The notes under the pieces were generated by a model. It was given only the letters and a program-made list of their open reading frames with translations. It was not told the origin of the DNA and did no database searches. Below are positions 25,104 through 38,010 of a DNA stretch of 64,000 bases, piece after piece. This DNA comes from Paraburkholderia sp. BL25I1N1. GTDB lineage: Bacteria > Pseudomonadota > Gammaproteobacteria > Burkholderiales > Burkholderiaceae. Location of the stretch: positions 186,001 through 250,000 of the forward strand of contig NZ_PVZB01000004.1 of the NCBI RefSeq assembly GCF_003002025.1, given 5' to 3'. Positions within the stretch are counted from its first letter, which is position 1; each line of letters begins with the position of its first letter. Position numbers and translations under genes: made by a program.

Positions 25104-27716
25104 ATGCGGGCATGGTGGTGTGGATTTGCGTTGGGCGTGATCGCGCTGCAACGGCAGGCGGCGTTACCGGATTGGACGGTGTTGTGCGGGTTGGTGTTGC
25201 TGGCTTGCGCAGCGGTCGTGGTGGCGGTGTGGGATTTGGGCGAGGATAGCCGGCGCCCGTGTGCGGCGACCCTCGCTTCGCTTTTACACCGCATCCGCTT
25301 CGGCCGGCGTGTGCGTTTCTTCGCAGGCTGGGGCGCCGTGTGGTGCGCGGCAATGTGCGTGGGCTTCGGCTACGCAGCCATACGCGCGGACCTGCGCCTC
25401 GCGGTGAGCTTGCCGAACGAATGGGAAGGGCGTGATATCGAGGTCGTCGGCAGTATCAAGGGCTTGCCGTCACGCGATGAAAACGGCGCGCGTTTTCTAT
25501 TCGACGTCGAGTCGGCTGAAGCGCCAATCGACGCTTTTCCGCGCGTGATCCAGCTCTCGTGGATCGCCGAAGATGCGCCGCCGCCTTTGCTCGAACCCGG
25601 TTCGCGCTGGCGGCTGACCGTGCGGCTCAAGCGCCCGCACGGCAATGCCAATTTCGGCGTGCGCGATGCTGAGGCGACTCTGCTTGCGCGCAACGTTCGC
25701 GCCACCGGTTATGTGAGCGCCCCGGCTCATGCCGTGCGATTGCCAGGCAGAGCGCGCGGCGTCGGCGTCACGGTGGACGGCTGGCGCGCCGCGTTACGCG
25801 AGCGGATCGACACGGTGCTGACCGACGCGCCGCATCGGGGGATCGTCGTGGCGCTCGCCATCGGCGCGCAGGACGAAGTCAGCGCCGCGGACTGGCTGCT
25901 GATGCGCGGCACGGGCACGAGTCATCTGGTGGCGATTTCGGGGCTGCATATCGGCTTCGTCGCGGGCCTCGCGGGCTGGCTGGCGGGCGCGTTGTGGCGA
26001 CGCTCCGGATGGATCGGCCGCAACTGGCCGTTGCGGCTGCCGGCACAAGTCGTCGCGGTGACGGGCGGCGCGCTGTTCGCCGCGCTGCATGCCGCGTTGG
26101 CCGGCTTTAATGTGCCGGCGCAGCGCGCGCTGTGGATGGTGGGGGTCGTCGCGCTCGCTTTTATCAGCGGGCGCAATGTAGCGCGCTCGGCGGTGCTCGC
26201 GTGGGCCTTGGGGCTCGTGCTGATAATCGATCCGTGGGCGGTCGTGTCGGCGGGATTCTGGTTGTCGTTCTGCGCGGTGGCGGCGATTCTGTACGCCATG
26301 TCCGGGCGGCCGCATGTGCAGGATCACGAACAGCGCCGCGACGAAACAGCCGAGGATGGCGCGGCGGCGGGCCGCTTGTCGAGACTGGGTTCTGTCTTGC
26401 GCCGCCGTTTGCGCGATGCAGGCGCGCGGCTGCGCGGTGCCGCGCAGGTGCAGTTCGCCGTGACGGTCGCGCTCGCGCCGTTGACCGTCTACTGGTTCGC
26501 GCAGATTCCGTTGATCGGGCCGCTCGCGAATGCCTTTGCGATTCCGTGGGTGAGCCTGCTGGTCACGCCCGCGGTGCTGGCGGGCGTCGCGTTGCCGGCG
26601 CCGCTCGACGCGTACGCCTGGCACGCCGCACACGCTTTGCTGGCGCTGCTGACCGTGGGCTTGCAAGCGCTTTCCGGCCCCGCCTGGACGCTCTGGCGTC
26701 TGCCGCAACCGGATCCGTGGACGCTGGCCGCGGCGGCAGTGGGCGTGCTCTGGTGTCTGGCGCCACACGGCTGGCCGCTGCGCTGGGCCGCGCCGCTGAC
26801 GTGGCTGCCGCTGCTGATACCCGCACCGTCCGGACCGCCGCACGGCAGTTTCCGTTTGACCGCGCTGGACGTCGGCCAGGGCACCTCGGTGCTGGTCGAA
26901 ACGGCGCATCACACTTTGCTGTTCGATACCGGACCGGGTCCGGAATCGACTCACGCGGGCGAGCGGGTGGTCGTGCCGTTTTTACAGGCGCATGGCGTGA
27001 CGGCGCTCGACACGTTGATAGTGAGCCACGCCGACTCCGACCATTCGGGCGGCGCCCCCGCCGTGCTGGAGGCGATCGCGGTGCATCAAATGGTGGCGGC
27101 ATTGGCGCCGTCGAATGCGCTGTGGTCGAACGCGAAGCAACGCGGCGCCCAGACACTGCCTTGCGCGGCTGGCCAGCGCTGGCAATGGGACGGCGTGGAG
27201 TTCGCGATGCTCTGGCCGGACGCCGGTCCGCTGCAAGGCAAGCCGAATGCGCATTGCTGCGTGCTGCGGGTCAGCACGTTGCCGGTTGCGGCGAGCCCGC
27301 CGCCCGGACGTATCCACACAGTGCCACCGCGCATGACGGCCTTGTTGACGGCGGACATCGAGGCGCCCGTCGAACGCGTTCTGCTCGCGCGCGATCGCAA
27401 GGCGCTGCGCGCGCAGGTGCTGGTCGTGCCGCATCACGGCAGCAAGACTTCGTCGACCGAGCCGTTCCTCGACTCTATCGACCCGCTCATCGCGCTATTT
27501 CAGGTAGGCTATCGCAACCGTTTTCATCATCCGAATGCGGGTGTGTTCGAGCGCTACAAGGCGCGGCGGATCGAACTCGGGCGCAGCGATACGGACGGTG
27601 CGGTGCGGATCGAGGTGAGGCCGGCCGGCGAGACGAATCGGGCCGCCGGCAGCAGCGCCACTGTCACGCTCGAGCGCTATCGGGACACGCAGCGCCGCTA
27701 CTGGATGGATCGCTGA
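25104..27716 (+). CDS. comEC: DNA internalization competence protein ComEC/Rec2
   Basis: An 870-residue inner-membrane protein forming the channel that takes single-stranded DNA into the cytoplasm during natural transformation. After an N-terminal hydrophobic and OB-like region comes the Competence domain with many helices (GTGTSHLVAISGLHIGFVAGLAG is the hallmark, near residue 270). The C-terminal metallo-beta-lactamase-like domain has LDVGQGTSVLVET, SHADSDHSGGAP and VPHHGSKTSS. A GGAGGG precedes the ATG at 25104; a start at 25011 is less likely. The gene looks intact. No other competence gene lies nearby, so competence of the organism is not shown. Confidence 0.94.
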   Translation: MRAWWCGFALGVIALQRQAALPDWTVLCGLVLLACAAVVVAVWDLGEDSRRPCAATLASLLHRIRFGRRVRFFAGWGAVWCAAMCVGFGYAAIRADLRLAVSLPNEWEGRDIEVVGSIKGLPSRDENGARFLFDVESAEAPIDAFPRVIQLSWIAEDAPPPLLEPGSRWRLTVRLKRPHGNANFGVRDAEATLLARNVRATGYVSAPAHAVRLPGRARGVGVTVDGWRAALRERIDTVLTDAPHRGIVVALAIGAQDEVSAADWLLMRGTGTSHLVAISGLHIGFVAGLAGWLAGALWRRSGWIGRNWPLRLPAQVVAVTGGALFAALHAALAGFNVPAQRALWMVGVVALAFISGRNVARSAVLAWALGLVLIIDPWAVVSAGFWLSFCAVAAILYAMSGRPHVQDHEQRRDETAEDGAAAGRLSRLGSVLRRRLRDAGARLRGAAQVQFAVTVALAPLTVYWFAQIPLIGPLANAFAIPWVSLLVTPAVLAGVALPAPLDAYAWHAAHALLALLTVGLQALSGPAWTLWRLPQPDPWTLAAAAVGVLWCLAPHGWPLRWAAPLTWLPLLIPAPSGPPHGSFRLTALDVGQGTSVLVETAHHTLLFDTGPGPESTHAGERVVVPFLQAHGVTALDTLIVSHADSDHSGGAPAVLEAIAVHQMVAALAPSNALWSNAKQRGAQTLPCAAGQRWQWDGVEFAMLWPDAGPLQGKPNAHCCVLRVSTLPVAASPPPGRIHTVPPRMTALLTADIEAPVERVLLARDRKALRAQVLVVPHHGSKTSSTEPFLDSIDPLIALFQVGYRNRFHHPNAGVFERYKARRIELGRSDTDGAVRIEVRPAGETNRAAGSSATVTLERYRDTQRRYWMDR

Positions 27717-27833
27717 CCGGTTATTGGGTGAGGCGCCGGCCGCACAGGTAGAAGAAACACGCGCCGGGCGTGTTGATTGCACGCAGGTGCGTGCCATGCC
27801 CCGCACGCAAGAACAGAACGGAGACAGCCGCAG

Positions 27834-28637
27834 TTGAAAAACATCATCCACTTCTCGCACGCGAACGGCTTTCCGGCATCGACCTACCGCACGATCTTCG
27901 CCGAGCTTGCCGACGACTACGAACTGCGCTTCATCGAACGGATCGGCCACGACGCGCGCTTTCCGGTGACGCAGGACTGGCCGCATCTGGTCGAACAGTT
28001 GCTCGACGACATCCGCAGGACGTATGAGCAGCCGGTGTGGCTGGTGGGGCATTCGCTCGGCGGCTATCTTTCGTTGATGGCCGCGCTCAAGAAGCCGCAA
28101 TGGGTGCGAGGCGTGGTGATGCTCGATTCGCCGGTGATCGCCGGCTGGCGCAGCAGCATGCTGCGCGTGTCGCAATGGACTGGCCTCGACGAGCGGCTCT
28201 CGCCCGCGGCCGCGACCCGTACGCGACGCACCCAGTGGGCGAGCCGCGACGAAGCGTGGCGTCATTTCCATTCGAAGCCCGCGTTCGCGCGCTGGGACGA
28301 GCGCATGCTGTCCGACTACATCGACTTCGGCATTCCGCAGACTTCGCCCGACGGCTCGCGCTCGCTGGCCTTCGACCGTCGTACCGAATATCAGATCTAC
28401 AAGACCTTGCCGCACACGCTCGGCTCGCGGCTCGCCCGGGGCGCGCCGGTGCCGGTGGGCTTCATCGCCGGCACGCGGTCGAAGGAAATCCGCCAGGCCG
28501 GTCTCGACGCCACCCGCCGCGCGACCGGCGGCCATGTGGAATGGATCGAGGGCAGTCATCTTTACCCGATGGAAAAACCCGTCGAAACCGCGCGCGCGGT
28601 GCAAAGCATGTTGCATGAACTGGAGCAGCGCGGCTGA
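27834..28637 (+). CDS. Alpha/beta hydrolase
   Basis: A 267-residue alpha/beta-fold hydrolase starting at TTG (27834), with GGAGA upstream and the family start MKNIIHFSHANGFPASTYR. The nucleophile elbow is GHSLGGYLS (Ser near residue 76), with the HANGFP oxyanion segment near residue 9 and a catalytic His in EGSHLYPMEKP near the C-terminus. Its substrate is unknown; homologues are widespread in Burkholderiaceae as predicted esterases. It lies 117 bases after comEC and 245 before pyrG. Confidence 0.88.
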   Translation: MKNIIHFSHANGFPASTYRTIFAELADDYELRFIERIGHDARFPVTQDWPHLVEQLLDDIRRTYEQPVWLVGHSLGGYLSLMAALKKPQWVRGVVMLDSPVIAGWRSSMLRVSQWTGLDERLSPAAATRTRRTQWASRDEAWRHFHSKPAFARWDERMLSDYIDFGIPQTSPDGSRSLAFDRRTEYQIYKTLPHTLGSRLARGAPVPVGFIAGTRSKEIRQAGLDATRRATGGHVEWIEGSHLYPMEKPVETARAVQSMLHELEQRG

Positions 28638-28765
28638 CGCGAACGCACGCGCCGACGTTGGTGGGGCCGTGGGCGCCGACGGCGACGGCGGGCAGCCTCA
28701 GCCATGCATCGCGACGCCGGCCATGGCGCGCCGCGCCGGTACGCGCCGCAGGAAACGGTGCATGA

Positions 28766-31407
<2,642 letters not shown>

Positions 31408-31420
31408 TTCAGGCGTTCAC

Positions 31421-31457
31421 CGCGTGTCACGATCGGTACGCACAATCGTGGCACGCG
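31421..31457. repeat. Inverted repeat between kdsA and eno
   Basis: CGCGTGTCACGAT (31421-31433) pairs with ATCGTGGCACGCG (31445-31457) except for one position, around an 11-base loop. There is no U-run, so it is not a classical terminator. Confidence 0.7.
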
Positions 31458-31548
31458 GCGAATGCACGCAATGGTCGTCGAACGTATCTGCGCGCGGGTA
31501 GTTTGCCGGGGAGACCGGTGCTCTGCACGGGACCGAAGTGAGCGATGA

Positions 31549-32907
<1,359 letters not shown>

Positions 32908-32964
32908 TGGCTGGTGTGCTGGCGCTGACCGATGAGCCGGTTATCCTTCGTTTCTGATTGAACC

Positions 32965-32993
32965 CGCCGCCCTGCGTATAGCGCAGGGCGGCG
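32965..32993 (+). terminator. Hairpin after eno
   Basis: A 12-bp perfect stem, CGCCGCCCTGCG with its complement, encloses TATAG. The tail TGTATTTATT is only moderately U-rich, so partial read-through into ftsB, 21 bases further on, is likely. Confidence 0.7.
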
Positions 32994-33014
32994 TGTATTT
33001 ATTGTGCTTACTTC

Positions 33015-33452
33015 ATGCGGCTTGTCACTGCTGTCCTGATCGTTCTACTGGCGCTGATCCAGTACCCGCTCTGGTGGGGGCACGGCGGTTGGTTGCGCGT
33101 GCACGAGTTGCAGCAGCAACTGGCGCAGCAGGTGCAAAAGAATGCCGATTCGAAACTGCGCAACGAACGCATTCAGGGCGAAGTGCAGGACTTGCAGAAC
33201 GGCACGTCCGCCGTCGAAGAGCGGGCGCGTTATGAGATGGGCATGGTGAAGGACGGCGAGGTGTTCGTGCAGTTCGTCTCGCCGAACGCGCCGTTGCCGT
33301 CGGGGAACACGCCTTCGGTCACGACCTCCACACGGGGCGAGATGTCGGCGGCGCCGCTGCATGTCGTGCCGAATCCGGAGTCGCGCGCGAAGCCGGATCG
33401 CAAGCATGGCGGCAAGGCGGCTGCGGCGAAAGACAAGAAGCCTGCGCACTGA
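33015..33452 (+). CDS. ftsB: Cell division protein FtsB
   Basis: A 145-residue bitopic divisome protein. One N-terminal membrane helix (about residues 3-22, [21 protein letters not shown]) is followed by a coiled coil ([59 protein letters not shown]), the FtsB/DivIC signature. It works in the FtsQLB complex that activates septal synthesis. The C-terminal 45 residues are Pro/Lys-rich and longer than in E. coli FtsB (103 residues), as is common in Burkholderiaceae. The eno-ftsB adjacency is widely conserved. Confidence 0.94.
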   Translation: MRLVTAVLIVLLALIQYPLWWGHGGWLRVHELQQQLAQQVQKNADSKLRNERIQGEVQDLQNGTSAVEERARYEMGMVKDGEVFVQFVSPNAPLPSGNTPSVTTSTRGEMSAAPLHVVPNPESRAKPDRKHGGKAAAAKDKKPAH

Positions 33453-33495
33453 GCGTCGCCGTAGCACGGCAACGGTTCAGTACGACGGATGCAAT

Positions 33496-33523
33496 AAAGG
33501 CACGGTGAGAACCGTGCCTTTTT
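33496..33523 (+). terminator. Terminator after ftsB
   Basis: AAAGGCACGGT, loop GAGA, ACCGTGCCTTT and further T's: an 11-bp perfect stem with U-run. The A-run on the other side also lets it serve the converging lipoprotein gene. Confidence 0.9.
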
Positions 33524-33588
33524 CTTTGACCCTGGCCGCCGCGCGCCGAGCCGCGATTTCCGCAGTGCGCATCAGAGCCTGTGGGCGC

Positions 33589-33978
33589 TCACCAGCCCCA
33601 ATACGGCCCGTAACCGACGCCGATACCCGTACCCCAGCCGTGTCCCCAACCACCGCCGTAGTAGCTGCCGTACACGCTGACAGGCGGCGTGTAGTAACGC
33701 GACCAGGCTTGCGCTGCGTTGTCGGCCGCAATCGCCTGATTCTGCTCGGCCATCACCTGGCGGTCGATCGCGTCATAGCGCTGGCGTTCTTCAGGGGTCA
33801 GCGGTTGGGCGGTGGCGGCCATGCCCGACTGGTCGACGGGTAGCCGGCTATAAATCGGCGACGGCCCCGGCGGGTCCATCATGCAGCCCGCCAGCGCGCC
33901 ACTGCCGACGACGACAGCCAGCACAGCCACCGTGCGCGCACGGCACAGCAGCGGGATCAACGAAGTAGGGTGGTTCAT
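33589..33978 (-). CDS. Small Gly/Tyr-rich putative lipoprotein
   Basis: A 129-residue protein with a long signal peptide ending in the lipobox ALAGC (acylated Cys at residue 32). The mature part begins MMDPPGPSPIYSRLP, has a helical segment (PLTPEERQRYDAIDRQVMAEQNQAIAADNAAQAW) and ends in a Gly/Tyr/Trp-rich tail (YGSYYGGGWGHGWGTGIGVGYGPYWGW). No characterised domain recognised. Residues after the Cys do not include Asp at +2, so outer-membrane sorting is expected. It lies alone between ftsB and hslO. Confidence 0.8.
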   Translation of the reverse strand: MNHPTSLIPLLCRARTVAVLAVVVGSGALAGCMMDPPGPSPIYSRLPVDQSGMAATAQPLTPEERQRYDAIDRQVMAEQNQAIAADNAAQAWSRYYTPPVSVYGSYYGGGWGHGWGTGIGVGYGPYWGW

Positions 33979-34061
33979 GTTCGATCTCCATCGGTCGGAT
34001 GCCTAAGCAAATCATGCGCCGCGCGCACCGCCAATGATTCAACGCAATGATCAAAGATACT

Positions 34062-34097
34062 GCGCCGCCCGGGCCCTGAAAAGGCAGCGGGCGGCGC
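34062..34097. other. Strong GC hairpin downstream of hslO
   Basis: GCGCCGCCCG (34062-34071) and CGGGCGGCGC (34088-34097) are exact complements with a 16-base loop. On the minus strand it lies about 90 bases past the hslO stop and may end that transcript, although the U-run is on the plus-strand side. Confidence 0.5.
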
Positions 34098-34111
34098 GGT
34101 ATTTTTACTGC

Positions 34112-34140
34112 CGTGATACAGGCGTGATACAGGCGTGATG
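34112..34140. repeat. 11-bp direct repeats
   Basis: CGTGATACAGG occurs at 34112-34122 and 34123-34133 with a third partial copy (CGTGATG) at 34134-34140, in the gap between hslO and the small lipoprotein gene. Confidence 0.8.
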
Positions 34141-34184
34141 AACCGCCGTTCGGCGCGTATGCAATCCGCGCGCCGGCGAGCCGT

Positions 34185-35135
34185 CTAGTGCCGCTGTTCA
34201 GCCGCAGGCGTCACACCTTGTGAGAGCGCCTCGGCGACGAAAAGTTGCGCCACGTCGACCGGATCGAACTCGTAACGCTGGTTGCAGAACTCGCAATGAA
34301 TCTCGACATGGCCGCGCTCTTCGAGCACGCCGTCGACTTCCTCGCGGCCCAGCATCTTCAGCATGCCGCCGACTTTTTCGCGCGAACACGTGCACTCGAA
34401 GCGCGCCGTGGCCGGTTCGAAATGCTGGACGTTTTCCTGCCAGAAGAGGCGCCGGAAGATCGTTTCCGGTTCTTCCTTCAGCAGCTCGTCTTGCGACATC
34501 GTGCCGCCCAGCGTGCAGACGCGCTCCCACGTGTCCGCGTCCAGATCGCCCGGATGGGGCACGATGCCGCCGTCGCCCGGCAGCTTTTGCAGCAGCATGC
34601 CGACCGCGCGCTCGGTGTTCGCCGCGAGCCACAGGCGCGTGTCGAGCTGCTCCGAGTGATGCATGTAATGCTCGAGCACTTCGGCCATGGAGTTGAGCGG
34701 GCCGTCCACGCCCGACAGCGGCACGATACTTTGATACGGCTGCTGACCGGGCTGCTTGCTGGCCGGGTCGAGCGTGATCACGCAGCGGCCGTGGCCGCTT
34801 GCGTTGAGCAGGTCGACCATGCTGGCGGTCTCGCCGATCACGTTGGCCGCCTCGCCGGACAGCTTGGCGGTGGCGCGCATCGACAGATCGGAGCCGCATT
34901 GCACCACCAGCATCTTGACCGGGCCGTCGCCGAAAATCTGCATGATGAGCGTGCCGTCGAACTTGAGATTCGCCGACAGCAGCGCGCACGCCGCCATCAT
35001 TTCGCCCAGAACCGTCCGCACCGGCGCCGGATAGTCGCGGCGCGTCAGCACTTCCTGCCATGTATTGCGCAGGGAAACGATCTCGCCGCGCACTGGCGCC
35101 GCGCTGAACATGAATTTTTGCAACTGGTCGCTCAC
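34185..35135 (-). CDS. hslO: Redox-regulated chaperone Hsp33
   Basis: A 316-residue holdase chaperone activated by oxidation. The C-terminal zinc switch has the pair CTC (in RFECTCSREK) and the pair CEFC (in HCEFCNQRYEF) separated by about 30 residues, matching CXC-X(27-32)-CXXC. The N-terminal chaperone domain begins DQLQKFMFSAAPVRGEIV. The start is a GTG at 35135 with GAGGAAAA upstream; an in-frame ATG further upstream would add 35 unrelated residues. The gene for a carbonic-anhydrase-like protein lies 55 bases upstream in the same direction. Confidence 0.95.
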   Translation of the reverse strand: MSDQLQKFMFSAAPVRGEIVSLRNTWQEVLTRRDYPAPVRTVLGEMMAACALLSANLKFDGTLIMQIFGDGPVKMLVVQCGSDLSMRATAKLSGEAANVIGETASMVDLLNASGHGRCVITLDPASKQPGQQPYQSIVPLSGVDGPLNSMAEVLEHYMHHSEQLDTRLWLAANTERAVGMLLQKLPGDGGIVPHPGDLDADTWERVCTLGGTMSQDELLKEEPETIFRRLFWQENVQHFEPATARFECTCSREKVGGMLKMLGREEVDGVLEERGHVEIHCEFCNQRYEFDPVDVAQLFVAEALSQGVTPAAEQRH

Positions 35136-35190
35136 AACTTTTCCTCGGTCAAATGACGCAGCATGATGCCGCGCCGCGCGCTCCGGCTGG

Positions 35191-35715
35191 TTAGCCGATG
35201 CGCACGAGCTGCGCCTTGTAGTATTCGCGGCGCTCGGCATAAACTGCCGCGCCGCGCTGCATGTTGGCGATATCCGCCTCGGTCAGTTCGCGCACCACCT
35301 TGGCGGGCGCGCCGAGAATCAGCGAATTGTCGGGAAACACCTTGCCCTCGGTGACGATGGCGCCCGCTCCGACCAGACAGTTGCGGCCGATTACCGCTCC
35401 ATTCAAGACCACGGCCTGAATTCCGATCAGCGAACCTTCCTTGATCGTGCAGCCGTGCAGCATGACCTGATGGCCGACTGTCACGTTCGGCTCGATCGTG
35501 AGCGGAAAACCGGGGTCGGTGTGCAGCACGGCGTTTTCCTGCACGTTGCTGGCGGCGCCGATGGTGATCGGCTCGTTGTCGCCGCGAATCGTCGCGCCGA
35601 ACCAGACGCTGGCGTTCTCTCCGAGCGTCACGTTGCCGATGATGCTCGCCGAATCCGCGACAAAGACGCTTTCATGGATGGTTGGGGCGGCTTCGCCAAG
35701 CTTGTAAATGGTCAC
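35191..35715 (-). CDS. Gamma carbonic anhydrase family protein (YrdA-like)
   Basis: A 174-residue left-handed beta-helix protein of hexapeptide repeats (for example IIGNVTLGENASVWFGATIRGD, ALIGIQAVVLNGAVIGRNCLVGAGAIVTEG in pattern). The metal-binding histidines occur in ENAVLHTDPGFP and TVGHQVMLHGCTI, matching gamma-class anhydrases and E. coli YrdA. Whether it hydrates CO2 is not known for most such proteins. The ATG at 35715 gives MTIYKLGEAAP. It precedes hslO on the same strand. Confidence 0.92.
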   Translation of the reverse strand: MTIYKLGEAAPTIHESVFVADSASIIGNVTLGENASVWFGATIRGDNEPITIGAASNVQENAVLHTDPGFPLTIEPNVTVGHQVMLHGCTIKEGSLIGIQAVVLNGAVIGRNCLVGAGAIVTEGKVFPDNSLILGAPAKVVRELTEADIANMQRGAAVYAERREYYKAQLVRIG

Positions 35716-36046
35716 GGTGTCTCCTCTTGATCGGTCGCTGCGTGCGCTGGACCGGGCGCTGAACTGCCCGGAACGGTTGTCTCACCGGGCTGTCCGGCCT
35801 CGCCGGCGCATCGGGCGCGTTGGATGGTCGAATCGGGTATTGTAAACGGTTGTGTGGTTGAGCCGCTTGGCCGGCCACGAGGTGCTCGCTTCGCGGCTCG
35901 CGGCAAGGTCCCCGCGGATGCGATGCGGACCGCGTCCTGGCGCCGCTCTTGTCCGGCGATTGAGATTTACTTCACCATCCGGCCCGCGCATAGGCGGGCT
36001 ATCTCGTTATAATCGAACGACCATTCGTTTTTTGGACGTGCCGTTC
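35716..36046. other. Divergent interval with TATAAT at 36008-36013
   Basis: No gene is supported between the carbonic-anhydrase-like gene and the hydrolase. A consensus TATAAT (36008-36013, plus) lies 33 bases before the hydrolase ATG. A small inverted repeat (GCCCGC/GCGGGC around 35982-35999) overlaps the -35 region and no good -35 is seen. Confidence 0.5.
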
Positions 36047-36931
36047 ATGAACACTTCCCAGTCTGAATTCGTCGCCGTGCGCGGCATCCGCCTGCATGTG
36101 CGGCGTTGGGGCAATCCGGATGCGCCGATGCTCTTCATGCTGCACGGCTGGATGGACGTGGCCGCATCGTTCCAGTTCGTCGTCGATGCGCTCGGCGGAG
36201 ACTGGCAGGTGCTGGCGCCGGATATGCGCGGTTTTGGCCTGTCGGACTGGCCGGTGGCGGAGCACGGCGGCGGCAACTACTGGATTCAGGACTATCTGGC
36301 CGATCTCGACGCGTTGCTCGACCACTACGCGCCGACCGGCGAAGTGAATCTGGTCGGCCACAGCATGGGGGCGAACATCGCCTGCGTGTATGCGGGCGTG
36401 CGGGCGGAGCGGGTGCGGCGGGTGGTCGATCTGGAAGGCTTCGGTCTTGCGCCGTCGCACTCGGCGCAAGCGCCCAGGCGCCTGCGCAACTGGCTCGACG
36501 AGTTGCGCGATCCGCCGCAACTGAAGCGCTACGCGTCGCTCGACGACGTCGCCGCGCGCCTGATCAAGACCAATCCGCGCCTCGATCCGCAGCGCGCGCA
36601 ATTTCTCGCGCAGCATTGGTCGAAGCCGGACGGCGAAGGGCGCTTCATGCTGCTCGCAGATCCCGCGCACAAGCTGCGCGGCCCGGCGCTGTACCGTCTC
36701 GACGAAGTGATGGCGACCTGGCGTAAGGTAAGCGCGAAGGTGCTGCACGTGGAAGCCGCCAATTCGCCGACCCTCGCGCAGATTGCCGGCGAGATTCCAC
36801 TCGACGAATTCAAGGCGCGTTTTCAGGCGTTCCCCGACTGGCGCGAGAAAATCATCGATGGAGCGGGGCACATGGTGCATCACGACCAGCCGGAACAGGT
36901 GGCCGCGCTGATCGAGGGATTCTGCGCGTAG
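36047..36931 (+). CDS. Alpha/beta hydrolase
   Basis: A 294-residue alpha/beta-fold hydrolase. The HGWMD oxyanion segment near residue 28, the nucleophile elbow GHSMGANIA (Ser near residue 107) and the C-terminal DGAGHMVHHDQPEQVA with catalytic His are all present. The sequence between (VAPDMRGFGLSDWP) is typical of serine hydrolases and epoxide-hydrolase-like proteins. The ATG at 36047 gives MNTSQSEFVAVRGIRLHVRRWG. Substrate unknown. A PHP phosphoesterase gene follows after 118 bases. Confidence 0.9.
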   Translation: MNTSQSEFVAVRGIRLHVRRWGNPDAPMLFMLHGWMDVAASFQFVVDALGGDWQVLAPDMRGFGLSDWPVAEHGGGNYWIQDYLADLDALLDHYAPTGEVNLVGHSMGANIACVYAGVRAERVRRVVDLEGFGLAPSHSAQAPRRLRNWLDELRDPPQLKRYASLDDVAARLIKTNPRLDPQRAQFLAQHWSKPDGEGRFMLLADPAHKLRGPALYRLDEVMATWRKVSAKVLHVEAANSPTLAQIAGEIPLDEFKARFQAFPDWREKIIDGAGHMVHHDQPEQVAALIEGFCA

Positions 36932-37049
36932 CGCTTTCGAGAAGTCCTCGGGTTCCGGGGCAGCTGCTTCGGGGCGTCCGTTGTGAGATAGCTCTGCGTC
37001 CGCTTACTGCGTTGCAGTAAAATGAGCGCAGAACCTTTTCAAGACGACG

Positions 37050-37880
37050 ATGAACGCCGACCTCCACTGTCACTCCACCGTTTCCGACGGCCAGTTCGCG
37101 CCGGCCGACGTCGCGCGCCGCGCGCATGCGGGCGGCGTGACGTTGTGGGCGCTGACCGATCACGATGAGCTGGGCGGCCAGCACGAAGCGCGAAGCACCG
37201 CCGAGGCGCTCGGCATGGACTATGTGAGCGGCGTCGAGATTTCGGTCACGTGGGCGTCGCGCACGGTGCACATCGTCGGGCTGGGTATCGATCCGACCAG
37301 TTCGATCCTGATCGACGGCCTCGCGCGTACGCGCAACGGCCGCGCCGCGCGGGCGGAGGCGATCGGCGAGCAACTCGCCACGCTCGGCATTCCTGACGCC
37401 TATCAGGGCGCGCTCAAATACGTGTCGAATCCGGACATGATTTCGCGCACCCATTTCGCGCGCTTCATGGTGGAAAGCGGCTACGCCAGTTCCACGCAGG
37501 ACGTGTTCAGCCGCTTTCTCGGCGACGGCAAACCGGGCTACGTGGCGCACCGCTGGGCCAAGCTGGCCGACGCGGTGGGCTGGATTCAGGCCGCCGGCGG
37601 CGAAGCGATCATTGCGCATCCGGGTCGCTACGCTTATTCGCCGGTCGAATTCGACGCATTTTTTGCCGAGTTCATCGATCTCGGCGGCAAGGCGATCGAG
37701 GTGGTGACGGGCAGCCACACGCCGGATCAGTACCGTGAATACGCCGATGTCGCGCGCCGTTTCGGTTTCGAGGCGTCGCGCGGATCCGACTTCCACGCCC
37801 CGGGCGAAGGCCGCGTCGATCTCGGCACGCTGCCGCCGCTGCCCGCCGATCTGAAGCCCGTCTGGGAACGCTGGCTGTGA
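37050..37880 (+). CDS. PHP domain phosphoesterase (RNase AM / YciV-like)
   Basis: A 276-residue PHP-domain protein. Metal ligands are visible: DLHCHSTVSDG (H6, H8), ALTDHDELGG, GVEISVTW, IAHPGRYAY and GSDFHAPGE. The E. coli homologue YciV (RNase AM) removes 5' nucleotides from RNA and hydrolyses 3',5'-bisphosphonucleotides. It is followed by a YciO-type gene, and yciV-yciO adjacency is conserved from E. coli to betaproteobacteria. TAAAAT at 37018-37023 may be its -10. Confidence 0.92.
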   Translation: MNADLHCHSTVSDGQFAPADVARRAHAGGVTLWALTDHDELGGQHEARSTAEALGMDYVSGVEISVTWASRTVHIVGLGIDPTSSILIDGLARTRNGRAARAEAIGEQLATLGIPDAYQGALKYVSNPDMISRTHFARFMVESGYASSTQDVFSRFLGDGKPGYVAHRWAKLADAVGWIQAAGGEAIIAHPGRYAYSPVEFDAFFAEFIDLGGKAIEVVTGSHTPDQYREYADVARRFGFEASRGSDFHAPGEGRVDLGTLPPLPADLKPVWERWL

Positions 37881-38010
37881 GCGCGCCGTGCCGTCGCGGC
37901 ACGTCGTCGACGAAAAGCGGCCGGGCAAGGCGCATATTTTCGGCCGACGCTCAGCGGCAGCCCGCTTTGCCGACCGTCCGCCTTCCATCCGTGAGCCAAC
38001 GTTAGCCGCC

